From contig JAVXHY010000001.1 of the NCBI GenBank assembly GCA_036656615.1, positions 1-64,000 of the forward strand: a DNA stretch of 64,000 nucleotides. Reading direction: 5' to 3'. Source of the stretch: CAUPWF01 sp036656615 (lineage in GTDB: Bacteria; Bacillota; Clostridia; Lachnospirales; Lachnospiraceae). The notes under the pieces were generated by a model that was not told the DNA's origin, did not search any database, and saw nothing but the letters and a program-made list of their open reading frames with translations. Made by a program: the position numbers and the translations under genes. Within the stretch, counting starts at the first letter, position 1; every line of letters begins with the position of its first letter. Positions 26,025 to 35,385 of this stretch are shown in pieces.

Positions 26025-27917
26025 TTATTCTGTAATAAATATAAATTTTACTGTTCCCTCCATATCATCTGATATTCCGGAAAAATTACGATACTCCTTA
26101 GATGTGTTTAATAGCTTGGACATCCGATTTACCATATTCCTAATATCTTCCTGAAACACACTGGTTAACTGTTCAATTCCGGTGTAATGGAACTCTGTCA
26201 TCCCTGTGTTTAACGCCTGTGCTCCTATATCTAACTGCTGTATTCCGCCAATAAGCTGTCCACTTCCCGTCTGAAGTTGTTCCACTCCTCCATCCAATCG
26301 AAAAGCTCCTTGTGACACCTCTCCCGCTCCGCTGGCAAGTTCCCTAGAACCTTTTGAAACACTGGCTGCTCCCTGATTTGCATTTTCAATACCTGCGTAC
26401 AAATCCTGACCACCTTTCATCGCTTGAACTGCTCCTTGATGCAATGCTTCTAATCCACCAGTCAAGCTTCCCAAACCACCAGTCAACTGGTCGCTTGCAT
26501 TTTGAACTTGCCCAATTCCACCTTGTAAAGAAGTGACACCTCCCTGCAATCCCGATATACCATTTACCAGCGCTCCAGAAGTAAGCGATTGACTCACTCC
26601 TTCCTGAATAAGCAGAACCTGTCCCACACCTTGAATAGCTTGCTGCAGAGTTGCTGCATCCGCTTCGCTTAACTGTGAGGTATCCATTGACTGCAAAGAG
26701 GTCAGCACACAATTCGCAGCCTTTGTCCCATTGCCTAGTGTGGCAGCTGCATTCTGCATTCCATCCCCCATCGTTTGTATTCCGGTCTGCAGCTGTTGTG
26801 CTCCAGTATCCAAACCATTTACCCCCTGTGAAAGCTGTCCTGCCCCAGATGCTAACTGCTGTGTACGGATAGCTGCCTTTTCCAATCCACCATTTAAAGA
26901 GATCAGACCCTCCTGCAGCCTAGAGGAGCCTTCTTGTAATTGCTGTGTTCCCGATGCTAAACGGCTGCTCCCTGCCGATAGTTCCTTGGTAGCCATTTCT
27001 AATTTCGTGGTCCCTGCAGCCAAAGAACGACTGCCTTCCGAAAGCAGTGGTATAGCAGTGGTGAATTCCCCTGACTTAGTAAATAGTTCATCCATTCCAT
27101 TTTTCAAGACGGAAGTTCCGTCCACTAATTGCAACGAAGCAGCGTGTAATTCATTCATCTCGCCTTCCAACGTATCCATTTCATTGGAATTGGATGGATG
27201 GAGCTGATTAAAAAATTCATTCGTTGCAATTGTAGTAATCGAAAGTGGATCATAATTCTTCACCTCTGCCGATACCTCAAATCCGTCTGGCAGATCTGCC
27301 AGATTGCTTCCAAGACTTTCCTTTAATTTCGGGATTCCAATCCCAACCACTAGATTACGTTCTCCATCCGACAACACCTTTCCTCCAGTCACTTCAATAT
27401 TGGTATATTTTTCGTTATCCAGCACCATACCTGTAGCCATAAGAAAGGGCGTATATACTTCCCCTTGCTTATTTAAATTCTCATACTCAAAATGAACTTG
27501 AAGATGTCCGCTTTTTCCCTTTAATTCCTTTGGTTTTTTCATTTCTCCATTTAACAAATATGTAATGTTCACACCAACTGGAAGCTGTTGTTTTGTAGTC
27601 CCTTGATAACAAATATCTTGTTTGTCACCTTTCCATGTCAATTGATTTCCCTTTTGAACAAACGTCTCATTTCCTTTGATATTCTGAATATCCGTTAATG
27701 CTGATTCATCAGAAATACTAGAATATTCTGTTATATTTTTTAACTGATCCGTAACAATTACATGGTGAACAGTTCCTTCCCCATCCATTTTAGCATATAC
27801 AGTTTCCTCTTTCAGGCTAGGAGACTTCGCATAGGTAACAGCTGGTATAATAGTAGTGACTGCTAAAGCAGCAATCATGCCCATAGCAATTGTTGTCTTA
27901 TAATTTTTACGATTCAT
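26025..27917 (-). CDS. secreted protein with xxxLxxG heptad repeats (YhgE/Pip-like)
   Basis: A 630-residue exported protein of unknown biochemical function. An N-terminal signal peptide (KTTIAMGMIAALAVTTIIP, cut near VTYA-KS) is followed by a globular region. Residues from about 270 to 560 consist of repeated Leu-x-x-Gly heptads (LxxGxxxLxxG), as in the TIGR03057 repeats of YhgE/Pip-type proteins. No C-terminal transmembrane helix or sorting signal is present. ATG 27917 overlaps the end of the MMPL gene by 11 bases and has AGAGGTAC upstream. It is thus translationally coupled to the exporter and probably works with it at the cell surface (inference). Confidence 0.78.
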   Translation of the reverse strand: MNRKNYKTTIAMGMIAALAVTTIIPAVTYAKSPSLKEETVYAKMDGEGTVHHVIVTDQLKNITEYSSISDESALTDIQNIKGNETFVQKGNQLTWKGDKQDICYQGTTKQQLPVGVNITYLLNGEMKKPKELKGKSGHLQVHFEYENLNKQGEVYTPFLMATGMVLDNEKYTNIEVTGGKVLSDGERNLVVGIGIPKLKESLGSNLADLPDGFEVSAEVKNYDPLSITTIATNEFFNQLHPSNSNEMDTLEGEMNELHAASLQLVDGTSVLKNGMDELFTKSGEFTTAIPLLSEGSRSLAAGTTKLEMATKELSAGSSRLASGTQQLQEGSSRLQEGLISLNGGLEKAAIRTQQLASGAGQLSQGVNGLDTGAQQLQTGIQTMGDGMQNAAATLGNGTKAANCVLTSLQSMDTSQLSEADAATLQQAIQGVGQVLLIQEGVSQSLTSGALVNGISGLQGGVTSLQGGIGQVQNASDQLTGGLGSLTGGLEALHQGAVQAMKGGQDLYAGIENANQGAASVSKGSRELASGAGEVSQGAFRLDGGVEQLQTGSGQLIGGIQQLDIGAQALNTGMTEFHYTGIEQLTSVFQEDIRNMVNRMSKLLNTSKEYRNFSGISDDMEGTVKFIFITE

Positions 27918-30015
27918 ATTGTACCTCTTTTCTTTGAATTTCTTTTCTATTGTTCTCACAAAACCCTTTACTTGTCGCACAAATAAATTTGTCACATACC
28001 AATAACATAGATGGGAGAATCAGGATAACCACGAACATACTAATCACTGCACCTCTTGCCATCAATGTACACAGAGCAGAAATCATATCAATATTAGAAT
28101 ATAATCCCACCCCAAAAGTTGCTGCAAAGAAACCAAGTGCTGATGCAATCACAGAATTTACAGAAGTAGACAAAGCTACCTGTATTGCATTTCTTTTTTC
28201 CAATCCCATCCGCCGCTCCATTTTATATCGAGTGGTCATTAAAATAGCATAGTCAACCGTTGCTCCTAGTTGAATGGTACCAATTACCACTGAAGCAATA
28301 AATGGCAATGGTGTTTTGGTGTAAAACGGAATACCCAAATTAATAAATATTGCAAATTCTATCACAGCCACCAAGATAGCTGGCAAAGAAACTGATTGGA
28401 ATACAAAGCCTATAATTAGAAAAATGGCAAGAATAGAAATCCCACTTACTACTTTAAAATCTTTATCCGTTATGGTAATTAAATCCTTGGTACAAGGTGC
28501 CTCACCAATCACCATAGCTTTGGGGTCATATTTCTTTACAATTTTATTCAACTGGGTTACCTGTCTATTCACCTCATTTGATGCAACTTTATACTCTGAA
28601 CTAACTAAGAGTAATTGCCATTGCTCACTTTCCAATAGATTTTTTACAGAATCCGGAATGGTTTCTTTTGGAATAGCTGATCCAAGCAGACTGTCTAAAC
28701 CAATTGCATATTTTACCCCTTTTAATTCTGACATTTGATGGAGCATTGCCTTGCCATCTTTTGAGGATAAATTAGCATCTGCTAGTACCATATGGGTAGA
28801 ATTTATATCAAATTCTTTTTCTAGTTTGGCATTTGCGACGATACTCTTTAAATCCTTTGGCAAGGTACGATCTAGATTATAATAAACCTCTGTATTTCTA
28901 TATCCATAAAATGCCGGAATAAGTATTAGGAAAAATAACACCAGCATCATTCGGTAATGCTTCATCACAAAATTAGATATTCCCTCTGCACTAGGCATAA
29001 GCGGACGATGTGTCGTTCTCTCGATTGCTTGATCAAAGGTAAGAATCATAGCCGGTAATATAGTAATACAGCCAAGCACCCCAAATACCACCCCTTTAGC
29101 CATTACAATTCCCAGATCTTTCCCCAAGGTAAAGCTCATAAAACACAAAGCAATAAATCCGGCTACCGTAGTAATAGAGCTCCCTATCACAGACGTAAAG
29201 GTGTTGGAAATTGCATGACTCATGGCACATTGCTTATCCTTTGGAAAACGTTCTTTGTTCTCCTTATAACTATGCCATAAGAAAATCGAGTAATCCATGG
29301 TAACGCCTAACTGAAGCACTGCACTTAGGGCTTTGGTGATATAAGAAATCTCTCCCAGGAAATAGTTCGTCCCCATATTATAGAGAATGGCCATACCAAT
29401 GCTAATCATGAAAAAGAAAGGAAGTAGCCAACTATCCATAAATAAAGCCAATACCAAACTGCATAAAATCACGGCGATCAACACATAAATCGGTGTCTCA
29501 TGATCGGAAAGATTCTTCGTATCCGTTACAACAGCCGACATACCGCTTAAGTAGCACTGCTTACTTGTCACTTTTCGAATACCCTCAATCGCTTTCATCG
29601 TATCATCTGCCGATGTTGTATCCTTGAAAAAAACAGCCATCAAGGCCGCATCCTCCGATTGGAATAATTGTTTGTACTTTTCTGGTAATACTTCTATAGG
29701 AATGGAGGTATCAGCAAAACTATCGTACCATATCACATCTGCGACACCTTTTACCCCCTTCATTTGATGCTTTACATTCGCTGCACCCTTGGTATCCATT
29801 CCATCTACAACTACCATAGCAAATGCACCTTTTTTAAAATCTTTCAACAAAATATCTTGTCCCTTCATTGTTTCAATATTCTTTGGAAGATAATACAAGA
29901 TATCATAATTGACTCTTGTCTTTATCATTCCCAATACGGAAGGGATAAGCAATAGCAGACTAAGAATCAATATTGGAATTCGGTACTTAACAATCTGTTT
30001 TCCTAGTTTTTCCAT
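27907..30015 (-). CDS. MMPL/RND-superfamily exporter
   Basis: A 702-residue transporter with the MMPL layout: two repeats, each with one helix, a roughly 150-residue extracellular domain and five more helices. The characteristic TMDYSIFLWHSYKE in the first half and the matching ATVDYAILMTTRYKME in the second are the proton-relay helices with Asp-Tyr. MMPL proteins export lipids, surface polymers or antimicrobials; the substrate here is unknown. The start has TAAGGAGG upstream. It is expressed from a promoter at 30072-30100 covered by two palindromes that look like TetR operators. Confidence 0.88.
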   Translation of the reverse strand: MEKLGKQIVKYRIPILILSLLLLIPSVLGMIKTRVNYDILYYLPKNIETMKGQDILLKDFKKGAFAMVVVDGMDTKGAANVKHQMKGVKGVADVIWYDSFADTSIPIEVLPEKYKQLFQSEDAALMAVFFKDTTSADDTMKAIEGIRKVTSKQCYLSGMSAVVTDTKNLSDHETPIYVLIAVILCSLVLALFMDSWLLPFFFMISIGMAILYNMGTNYFLGEISYITKALSAVLQLGVTMDYSIFLWHSYKENKERFPKDKQCAMSHAISNTFTSVIGSSITTVAGFIALCFMSFTLGKDLGIVMAKGVVFGVLGCITILPAMILTFDQAIERTTHRPLMPSAEGISNFVMKHYRMMLVLFFLILIPAFYGYRNTEVYYNLDRTLPKDLKSIVANAKLEKEFDINSTHMVLADANLSSKDGKAMLHQMSELKGVKYAIGLDSLLGSAIPKETIPDSVKNLLESEQWQLLLVSSEYKVASNEVNRQVTQLNKIVKKYDPKAMVIGEAPCTKDLITITDKDFKVVSGISILAIFLIIGFVFQSVSLPAILVAVIEFAIFINLGIPFYTKTPLPFIASVVIGTIQLGATVDYAILMTTRYKMERRMGLEKRNAIQVALSTSVNSVIASALGFFAATFGVGLYSNIDMISALCTLMARGAVISMFVVILILPSMLLVCDKFICATSKGFCENNRKEIQRKEVQYES

Positions 30016-30040
30016 ATAAAAACCTCCTTATCTTTTTACG

Positions 30041-30057
30041 AATGACTAATGGTCATT
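30041..30057. promoter_or_regulatory. TetR operator candidate 1
   Basis: AATGAC, 5 bases, GTCATT: a perfect palindrome just downstream of the MMPL -10 box. Its core TGACTAATGGTCA matches candidate 2 at 11 of 13 positions. Confidence 0.7.
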
Positions 30058-30071
30058 TGTTTTCAATACGT

Positions 30072-30100
30072 AATATACTCCTAAAATGACTAACAGTCAA
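30072..30100 (-). promoter_or_regulatory. promoter of the MMPL operon
   Basis: On the minus strand TTGACT (30100-30095), a 17-base spacer and TATATT (30077-30072). Operator candidate 2 overlaps the -35. Confidence 0.75.
30087..30099. promoter_or_regulatory. TetR operator candidate 2
   Basis: TGACT AAC AGTCA, a perfect palindrome overlapping the MMPL -35. It lies 44 bases centre-to-centre from candidate 1, close to four helical turns. Confidence 0.7.
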
Positions 30101-30115
30101 TAATTTTTTATAAAT

Positions 30116-30143
30116 TTGACTTTTTTTTGATTCCAATTATAAT
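30116..30143 (+). promoter_or_regulatory. promoter of the tetR gene
   Basis: TTGACT (30116-30121), a 16-base spacer and a consensus TATAAT (30138-30143), 35 bases before the tetR start. Confidence 0.7.
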
Positions 30144-30177
30144 AGTAAATATAAATAAGATAGAAAGTCGGTGAAAT

Positions 30178-30789
30178 ATGGGAAAACTATTAGAAAATAA
30201 ACAACAGAAATTAGAGCATCTTCTGGAATCTGCCTACAAGCTTTTTCTTACAAAAGGAATAGAAAAAACTTCTGTTTCAGATATTGTCAAAGGTGCCGGA
30301 GTGGCTAAAGGAACATTTTATTTGTATTTTAAAGATAAATATGAAATACGAGATGGATTAATTTCTCATACCTCCGGTAAATTATTTACAGATGCTCTTG
30401 TTTCCCTATCAACTCAGGATATTCCACTTTTTGAAGAACGCATTATTTTTATTGTAGATCATATTCTGGATGCCTTAAGTCACAATCACTCTTTATTGAA
30501 ATTTATATCTAAGAATTTAAGCTGGGGAATATTTAAACAAGCTTTGACCTCCCATTCCAATGAATCGGATGTCCATTTTTTGGATATTTATCATAAAATG
30601 CTGGCAGATAACCAAGAATATAGATTAAAAGATCCTGAAATTATGCTTTTTATGATTGTCGAATTAGCAAGCTCTACTTGCCACAGTACGATTTTATATC
30701 AAGATCCCATTCGCTTTTTAGAATTAAAGCCTTACCTAAATGAATGTATTCGTTTTATCATACATCAGCATGCGGACACACAATCATAG
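30178..30789 (+). CDS. TetR-family transcriptional regulator
   Basis: A 203-residue regulator. The N-terminal helix-turn-helix is typical (KTSVSDIVKGAGVAKGTFYLYFKDK as the pattern region, about residues 28-52). The rest is a helical ligand-binding domain. It is divergent from the MMPL operon, with two matching palindromes in the shared 162-base spacer, so it most likely represses that exporter. The site before the ATG is weak. Confidence 0.9.
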   Translation: MGKLLENKQQKLEHLLESAYKLFLTKGIEKTSVSDIVKGAGVAKGTFYLYFKDKYEIRDGLISHTSGKLFTDALVSLSTQDIPLFEERIIFIVDHILDALSHNHSLLKFISKNLSWGIFKQALTSHSNESDVHFLDIYHKMLADNQEYRLKDPEIMLFMIVELASSTCHSTILYQDPIRFLELKPYLNECIRFIIHQHADTQS

Positions 30790-30799
30790 GATTTGATTT

Positions 30800-32974
30800 T
30801 CAAGGTGTTATGCGATATAAAATAGCACCTTCTTTTCTCGTTTCTCGAACCACACACCCAATTTCTTTGAGCCGATGAAGCGTTTCTTTATGGGGATGTC
30901 CATAATGATTTCTAGTCCCAACAGAAATCAAAGCAATCTCCGGCCTTACCTTTTCCAAGAAAGTTGGCAATCCCGAATTCTTAGATCCATGATGAGGAAC
31001 CTTTAAAATATCATAGGGTCTTCCATCCAATACTTCACAGACCTCCGTTTCCCCCTTTCCTTCTAAATCACCAGTAAACAGCATGCGAAATTCATTCATT
31101 TGAAGAGACAAGACCATGGAAGATTCATTCTTCTCCTCTTCTCCACATGTTGCCATAGGGTGCAGACAAGTAAGCGATAATTTTCTGCTTCCTTTCTGTT
31201 CTATCAGCTGGTCCTCTCCTTGCATTTCATATAAATGTACTCCCTTTTCCTTTGCTTTTTTTGCAATTTTCAATAAGTTTTCGTCCATTTTTACATGTTT
31301 TGGAAGTACTAAATTTCTAATTCTAATTCCATAAGACTGACGTTCCAACAATTCTTCCATTCCATTGTAATGATCTGCATGTCCATGAGATAGGAATACA
31401 TAATCAATACAATCTACTCCTTCCGACTTTAAATAAGGCTCAATTCTATATTTGCCCACCTCTTTCACATTGTTGCTGCCTCCATCAATAAAATAGGTTT
31501 GCCCCGTTGGACCCCTCATAAAAATTCCATCCCCCTGCCCCACATCCAGCATTGTAATATCCAAGCACCCCCTCTTTCCATGTCCAAAAGAACAGATTCC
31601 ACACATGACAATTAGAAAAACAGCACCTACACCTATCCCCATCCTTTTCTTTACCTGAATATGTTCTGTTTGAATGAATCTAACTATTCCAAGCAAGAGA
31701 AAAAGACATAGATAATACCCTGCCACTTGTACCAATGTAGGCTTTCCAAATACTACCCTAGATAGTGGCAGCTCCATTCCCACCTTACAAATCCATTCAT
31801 AAAACCACAGAATCAGACCACATATCTGTAATAAGAAGTTCCCCAAGAAAGCACAAACCACACATACCAGTGAACCAATGATTCCTGCACCAAGTAGGAT
31901 AGACATGAGAGGAATTACAACTAGATTCAAAAATAAGGAATAAATGGGAAACTCAAAATAGAAATACAGCAGAATGGGAAAGAGTACAAGATTAACACTT
32001 CCACTTAGGATAAGACTATCCAGAATGGAATTTTTCCTTTGTTGCTTTGGCCGAAGCAAGGGGTATACATATAGAATTCCAACTAAAGCTCCAAAAGATA
32101 ATAGAAATCCAGCATCAAATAAATAAAGCGGACTCCATAGAACCAATGCCACAGCAGACAAAGCAAGGGCTGTTTTCATATCATATACCCGACCCAATAT
32201 ATCTGCCGTAATACGAAGCAAAAGCATAATCATAGCACGTACACTAGATACGCCTGCACCTACCATAATCGTATAAAGAATCAGAATCCCCATACCAATA
32301 CTTCCTGCACCAAGGAAGGACAAACCCGTTTTACGCAGCAGCCGATATATGCCCAGACCAATAAAAGAAATATGCAGTCCAGATATGGCCAATATGTGTC
32401 CAATCCCATTCTTTTGATACAACTCCTTAACTTCCCCATCCATTTGGCTTTTGTCTCCAAGGATGATAGACATCATAATACCGCCCTTATTCTTACCCAT
32501 GCTTTCTATAAGCAGATCCGCCCATGCTTTTTGCACACGAAAAAGCCATTCATACATTCGGTCTTTGGGTGTAATATGGTTAGAAGATTCCACCCAGACA
32601 CGATTTGCAAAAACTGACATGCTTATTTTTTCTTTGTAATAATAAAATACCTGATCAAAATTACCCGGATTACGGGGTGCTTCAAAAGGTGCCAATGTTC
32701 CGTTTACTACGATTTGGTCACCATAAGAAATATCTTGTATTTGATTGTTATAGATCATTGTTTTGGATTTTTTATATGAAATATATAAGATTTGCTTATC
32801 TGATTGTTGTTTCTTTTCCACTACTTTACCATAAATTGTAACCGGGGTTCCGGCTTTTTCCGTTGTGATTTCGGGGTGCAGTACTGGCTTCCACTGCACC
32901 CCAATTACAATACGACAGAAAAAAATTATCAGTAAAAATATACTGCCAAAGAAACAGATTCGTCTCTTGATCAC
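30800..32974 (-). CDS. comEC: ComEC/Rec2-family DNA uptake channel protein
   Basis: A 724-residue membrane protein of the ComEC family, which moves single-stranded DNA across the membrane during transformation. In order: N-terminal helices and a DUF4131 (OB-fold) region (about 1-170), the competence transmembrane domain (NGIGHILAISGLHISFIG, about 180-460) and a C-terminal metallo-beta-lactamase-like domain with LSHGHADHYNGM and HHGSKNSG. All three parts are present. The start is GTG 32974, overlapping the upstream stop as GTGA. It is last gene of the comEA-regulator-kinase-gerMN-comEC run. Confidence 0.94.
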   Translation of the reverse strand: MIKRRICFFGSIFLLIIFFCRIVIGVQWKPVLHPEITTEKAGTPVTIYGKVVEKKQQSDKQILYISYKKSKTMIYNNQIQDISYGDQIVVNGTLAPFEAPRNPGNFDQVFYYYKEKISMSVFANRVWVESSNHITPKDRMYEWLFRVQKAWADLLIESMGKNKGGIMMSIILGDKSQMDGEVKELYQKNGIGHILAISGLHISFIGLGIYRLLRKTGLSFLGAGSIGMGILILYTIMVGAGVSSVRAMIMLLLRITADILGRVYDMKTALALSAVALVLWSPLYLFDAGFLLSFGALVGILYVYPLLRPKQQRKNSILDSLILSGSVNLVLFPILLYFYFEFPIYSLFLNLVVIPLMSILLGAGIIGSLVCVVCAFLGNFLLQICGLILWFYEWICKVGMELPLSRVVFGKPTLVQVAGYYLCLFLLLGIVRFIQTEHIQVKKRMGIGVGAVFLIVMCGICSFGHGKRGCLDITMLDVGQGDGIFMRGPTGQTYFIDGGSNNVKEVGKYRIEPYLKSEGVDCIDYVFLSHGHADHYNGMEELLERQSYGIRIRNLVLPKHVKMDENLLKIAKKAKEKGVHLYEMQGEDQLIEQKGSRKLSLTCLHPMATCGEEEKNESSMVLSLQMNEFRMLFTGDLEGKGETEVCEVLDGRPYDILKVPHHGSKNSGLPTFLEKVRPEIALISVGTRNHYGHPHKETLHRLKEIGCVVRETRKEGAILYRITP
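30802..30831 (+). terminator. terminator of tetR lying inside the comEC 3' end
   Basis: AAGGTGTTAT and ATAGCACCTT pair with one G-T wobble, followed by CTTTTCT on the plus strand. It overlaps the final codons of the convergent comEC. Confidence 0.6.
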
Positions 32975-33900
32975 TTTGTCTCTGATTCCTCCACCAACTC
33001 CAAATTTCGTTCCAAAGGTTCTTTTAAATTAATTTCTCCTAAATAAACAGCATCTGTTTCTCCATTAATAAGTATCTGCACTTGATTGACATTGGCACCT
33101 TCAATCAAGGAATTAGCAATGGCATAAATGGGTATTTTGGGCTTTAAATCATAGGTAGTTGTTAAGAATTCCTTGTCGAAATTCACATAACAAATGCCAT
33201 TTTTGATGGAAATACCTAAAAGCTTTGTTTCTTTTGGTATGACCGGATAAGCTTCATCCATATCCGGTCCTTTCATCAAACGCTCTACAATTAACTTTTC
33301 CATAGACATATTGCTGCTGTATTTTACATGTACGGTTTCTTTTACTAATTTATCCCCCGCCTTATTTGCAAAGTATAGCTGTAATGTGGCGGCTTGATAG
33401 GAATGAACCGAAGTACCTGTATTCTTAACAAAATCATCTTTTGACATTAAACCAATAGGAACTCCCTGATTATTTATAATCGGAGCCTCCTCCACATAAA
33501 AGGATACATATTCAATTCCTTTAATCTGTACCAACGACTGCACCACTGCTGCACGGCAAAGGACCTCTTCCACCTCTGATAGATTGGCATAAGCACCATT
33601 AAAGTTCAACTGCAGCTGTTTATCTTGAATCTCAAAGTTCAATACCTTTACATCACTTGGAATGGCTGACTTATATTCAATATCATTGGGTTTCTTCGCT
33701 AATGCATCCAACATAGAAGTTATGGCTTTTTTTTCATCGGTTTCTACAATGTGATATTCCATTTTATTTAATGCATTTCCATCACTGCTAATGTTATAGA
33801 TAAACGTACCAGTATCATCTAGCTTTGCATCTGTACTACATCCTGTGATAACGAAAAGCAAGACTGCACACAACGCTCCCAATATTCTTTTTTTCAACAT
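32971..33900 (-). CDS. GerMN-domain lipoprotein
   Basis: A 309-residue lipoprotein. Signal sequence and lipobox are clear (LLFVITGC, Cys21). Two GerMN domains follow, at about residues 55-150 and 185-295, each with a VKVLNFEIQDKQLQLNF-like or TKLLGISIKNGICYVNF-like core. GerMN domains occur in spore-germination protein GerM and in the LpqB-type lipoproteins that accompany histidine kinases. Its place directly after a sensor kinase (12 bases) suggests it may modulate that kinase (inference). Its TGA overlaps the GTG of comEC. Confidence 0.87.
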   Translation of the reverse strand: MLKKRILGALCAVLLFVITGCSTDAKLDDTGTFIYNISSDGNALNKMEYHIVETDEKKAITSMLDALAKKPNDIEYKSAIPSDVKVLNFEIQDKQLQLNFNGAYANLSEVEEVLCRAAVVQSLVQIKGIEYVSFYVEEAPIINNQGVPIGLMSKDDFVKNTGTSVHSYQAATLQLYFANKAGDKLVKETVHVKYSSNMSMEKLIVERLMKGPDMDEAYPVIPKETKLLGISIKNGICYVNFDKEFLTTTYDLKPKIPIYAIANSLIEGANVNQVQILINGETDAVYLGEINLKEPLERNLELVEESETK

Positions 33901-33912
33901 TTGACCTCTTTT

Positions 33913-35385
33913 CTACATGGTATAATTCAAAGGGACTCGAACGGTAAAGGTTGTCCCTTCTCCCTCTTTACTATACACCTTCACAGCACCTCGATGCATT
34001 ACAACTGCATTTCTTGTAATAGAAAGTCCAAGACCCGTACCACCAATGTCCTTAGAATGAGACTTATCTACCCTATAAAACCGTTCAAAAATATGCTCCA
34101 CTGCCGTTTCAGGAATTCCAATTCCTGAATCTGCTACTTTAATATAAAAATACTTATGGTCTGCATTTAAAGAGACATGCACCCAGCCTTCCGGTATATT
34201 ATACTTGATTGCATTTTCTACCAGATTAGAAATTGCCAGTGTCAGCTTCACTTCATCAATGTCCGCAGTAACTGGTCGAAAACTTTCAAATACTACCTCA
34301 ATATTATGAATAGCTGCAATGGGACGCAGTCTTTTCAAAATAAGCTCCAGTAAATCATTTATATTTACCGGCTTAATATTTAAATCAGCCGCAGTTTTAT
34401 CCATTTTAACTAAGGATAGCAAATCATTAATTATTTTATTTTCCCGTTCAATCTCTTGCGTAATATCACCCATAAATTCCTGATATAATTCCAAGGGTGC
34501 TCCCTCTTGGGCAAGCAGAGAATCCGCCAATACCTTCATAGAAGTCAGTGGTGTTTTCAGTTCATGGGATACATTAGATACGAATTCTTCTCTTGAATCA
34601 TCCAATACCTTTAACCGTGCAAGCATCTTATTCACTGCTTCCGATATAAGCACCATTTCTGTATATCCATTTTCATGCAGGGTGTCAGAATCATAGCCTT
34701 CTGTAATATCTTCAATTTCTTTGGTTATTTTTGCAAAAGGTCTCACCATCAGCGTAGCAATCGCAGATCCCAATACCAATACGATTAGAATGACCATTGC
34801 TTGAAGGGCCACTGCTTTTTTCTTTAACACACCCAAATTATCCACAATAGAATCCGTAGACACGCTCATCAGCATCATTCCCTCAACCTGATTAGAACCA
34901 TTCTCGGAAATTGGATGGGTAATCTCAATATATTTATTTTTCGCATCATAATTTTGAGTTCCAGTACCTTTATAGCACTTCACTACATCTTCTGATACAA
35001 TGGTTTTTCCCTCTTCAAATCCATACGTATCTTTTACGATTTGGAATTCTTGATTGATCACCATAATTCTTCCATTATAAACATTGGATAACTGCATTAA
35101 CTCTGCATTGATATTCTCAGATGTGGGATCAGCTAAGTAGCTAGTGCTGCTCAACTGATTACATAGAATCGTACATTGATTTTGTATTTCGGCTGTTCTA
35201 ACATCTACCGCCCGACGTTCATAGCTTTCCAGAATTCCCATCCGCATAACGATACACGGAATCATCCCTGCAACTGCTACCAATAATATAATACGAAAAC
35301 GTAAGCTTTTTATGAATTTGACCTTTAGTTTATCCCCTAAAATAGTATCCAACTCCCCACTTTGTATGTACGTATTGAGGATCAC
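33913..35385 (-). CDS. membrane sensor histidine kinase (WalK/PhoR-like)
   Basis: A sensor kinase of up to 490 residues. Order: an N-terminal membrane helix (LRFRIILLVAVAGM), about 130 extracytoplasmic residues, a second helix, HAMP domain, HisKA with phosphoacceptor His in VSHELKTPLTS, and the ATPase domain with N (NAIKYN), G1 (DSGIGI) and G2 (GGTGLGLSI) boxes. The start is unclear: the frame overlaps the response regulator by 56 bases and has no ATG before the first helix. GTG 35385 and TTG 35352 are the candidates, neither with a well-spaced ribosome site. It pairs with the adjacent regulator. Confidence 0.92.
   Translation of the reverse strand: MILNTYIQSGELDTILGDKLKVKFIKSLRFRIILLVAVAGMIPCIVMRMGILESYERRAVDVRTAEIQNQCTILCNQLSSTSYLADPTSENINAELMQLSNVYNGRIMVINQEFQIVKDTYGFEEGKTIVSEDVVKCYKGTGTQNYDAKNKYIEITHPISENGSNQVEGMMLMSVSTDSIVDNLGVLKKKAVALQAMVILIVLVLGSAIATLMVRPFAKITKEIEDITEGYDSDTLHENGYTEMVLISEAVNKMLARLKVLDDSREEFVSNVSHELKTPLTSMKVLADSLLAQEGAPLELYQEFMGDITQEIERENKIINDLLSLVKMDKTAADLNIKPVNINDLLELILKRLRPIAAIHNIEVVFESFRPVTADIDEVKLTLAISNLVENAIKYNIPEGWVHVSLNADHKYFYIKVADSGIGIPETAVEHIFERFYRVDKSHSKDIGGTGLGLSITRNAVVMHRGAVKVYSKEGEGTTFTVRVPLNYTM

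Noticed and set aside
26231..27436. Several plus- and minus-strand frames inside the heptad-repeat gene
   Set aside because: They are by-products of the repetitive codon pattern and have no ribosome sites or recognisable families.
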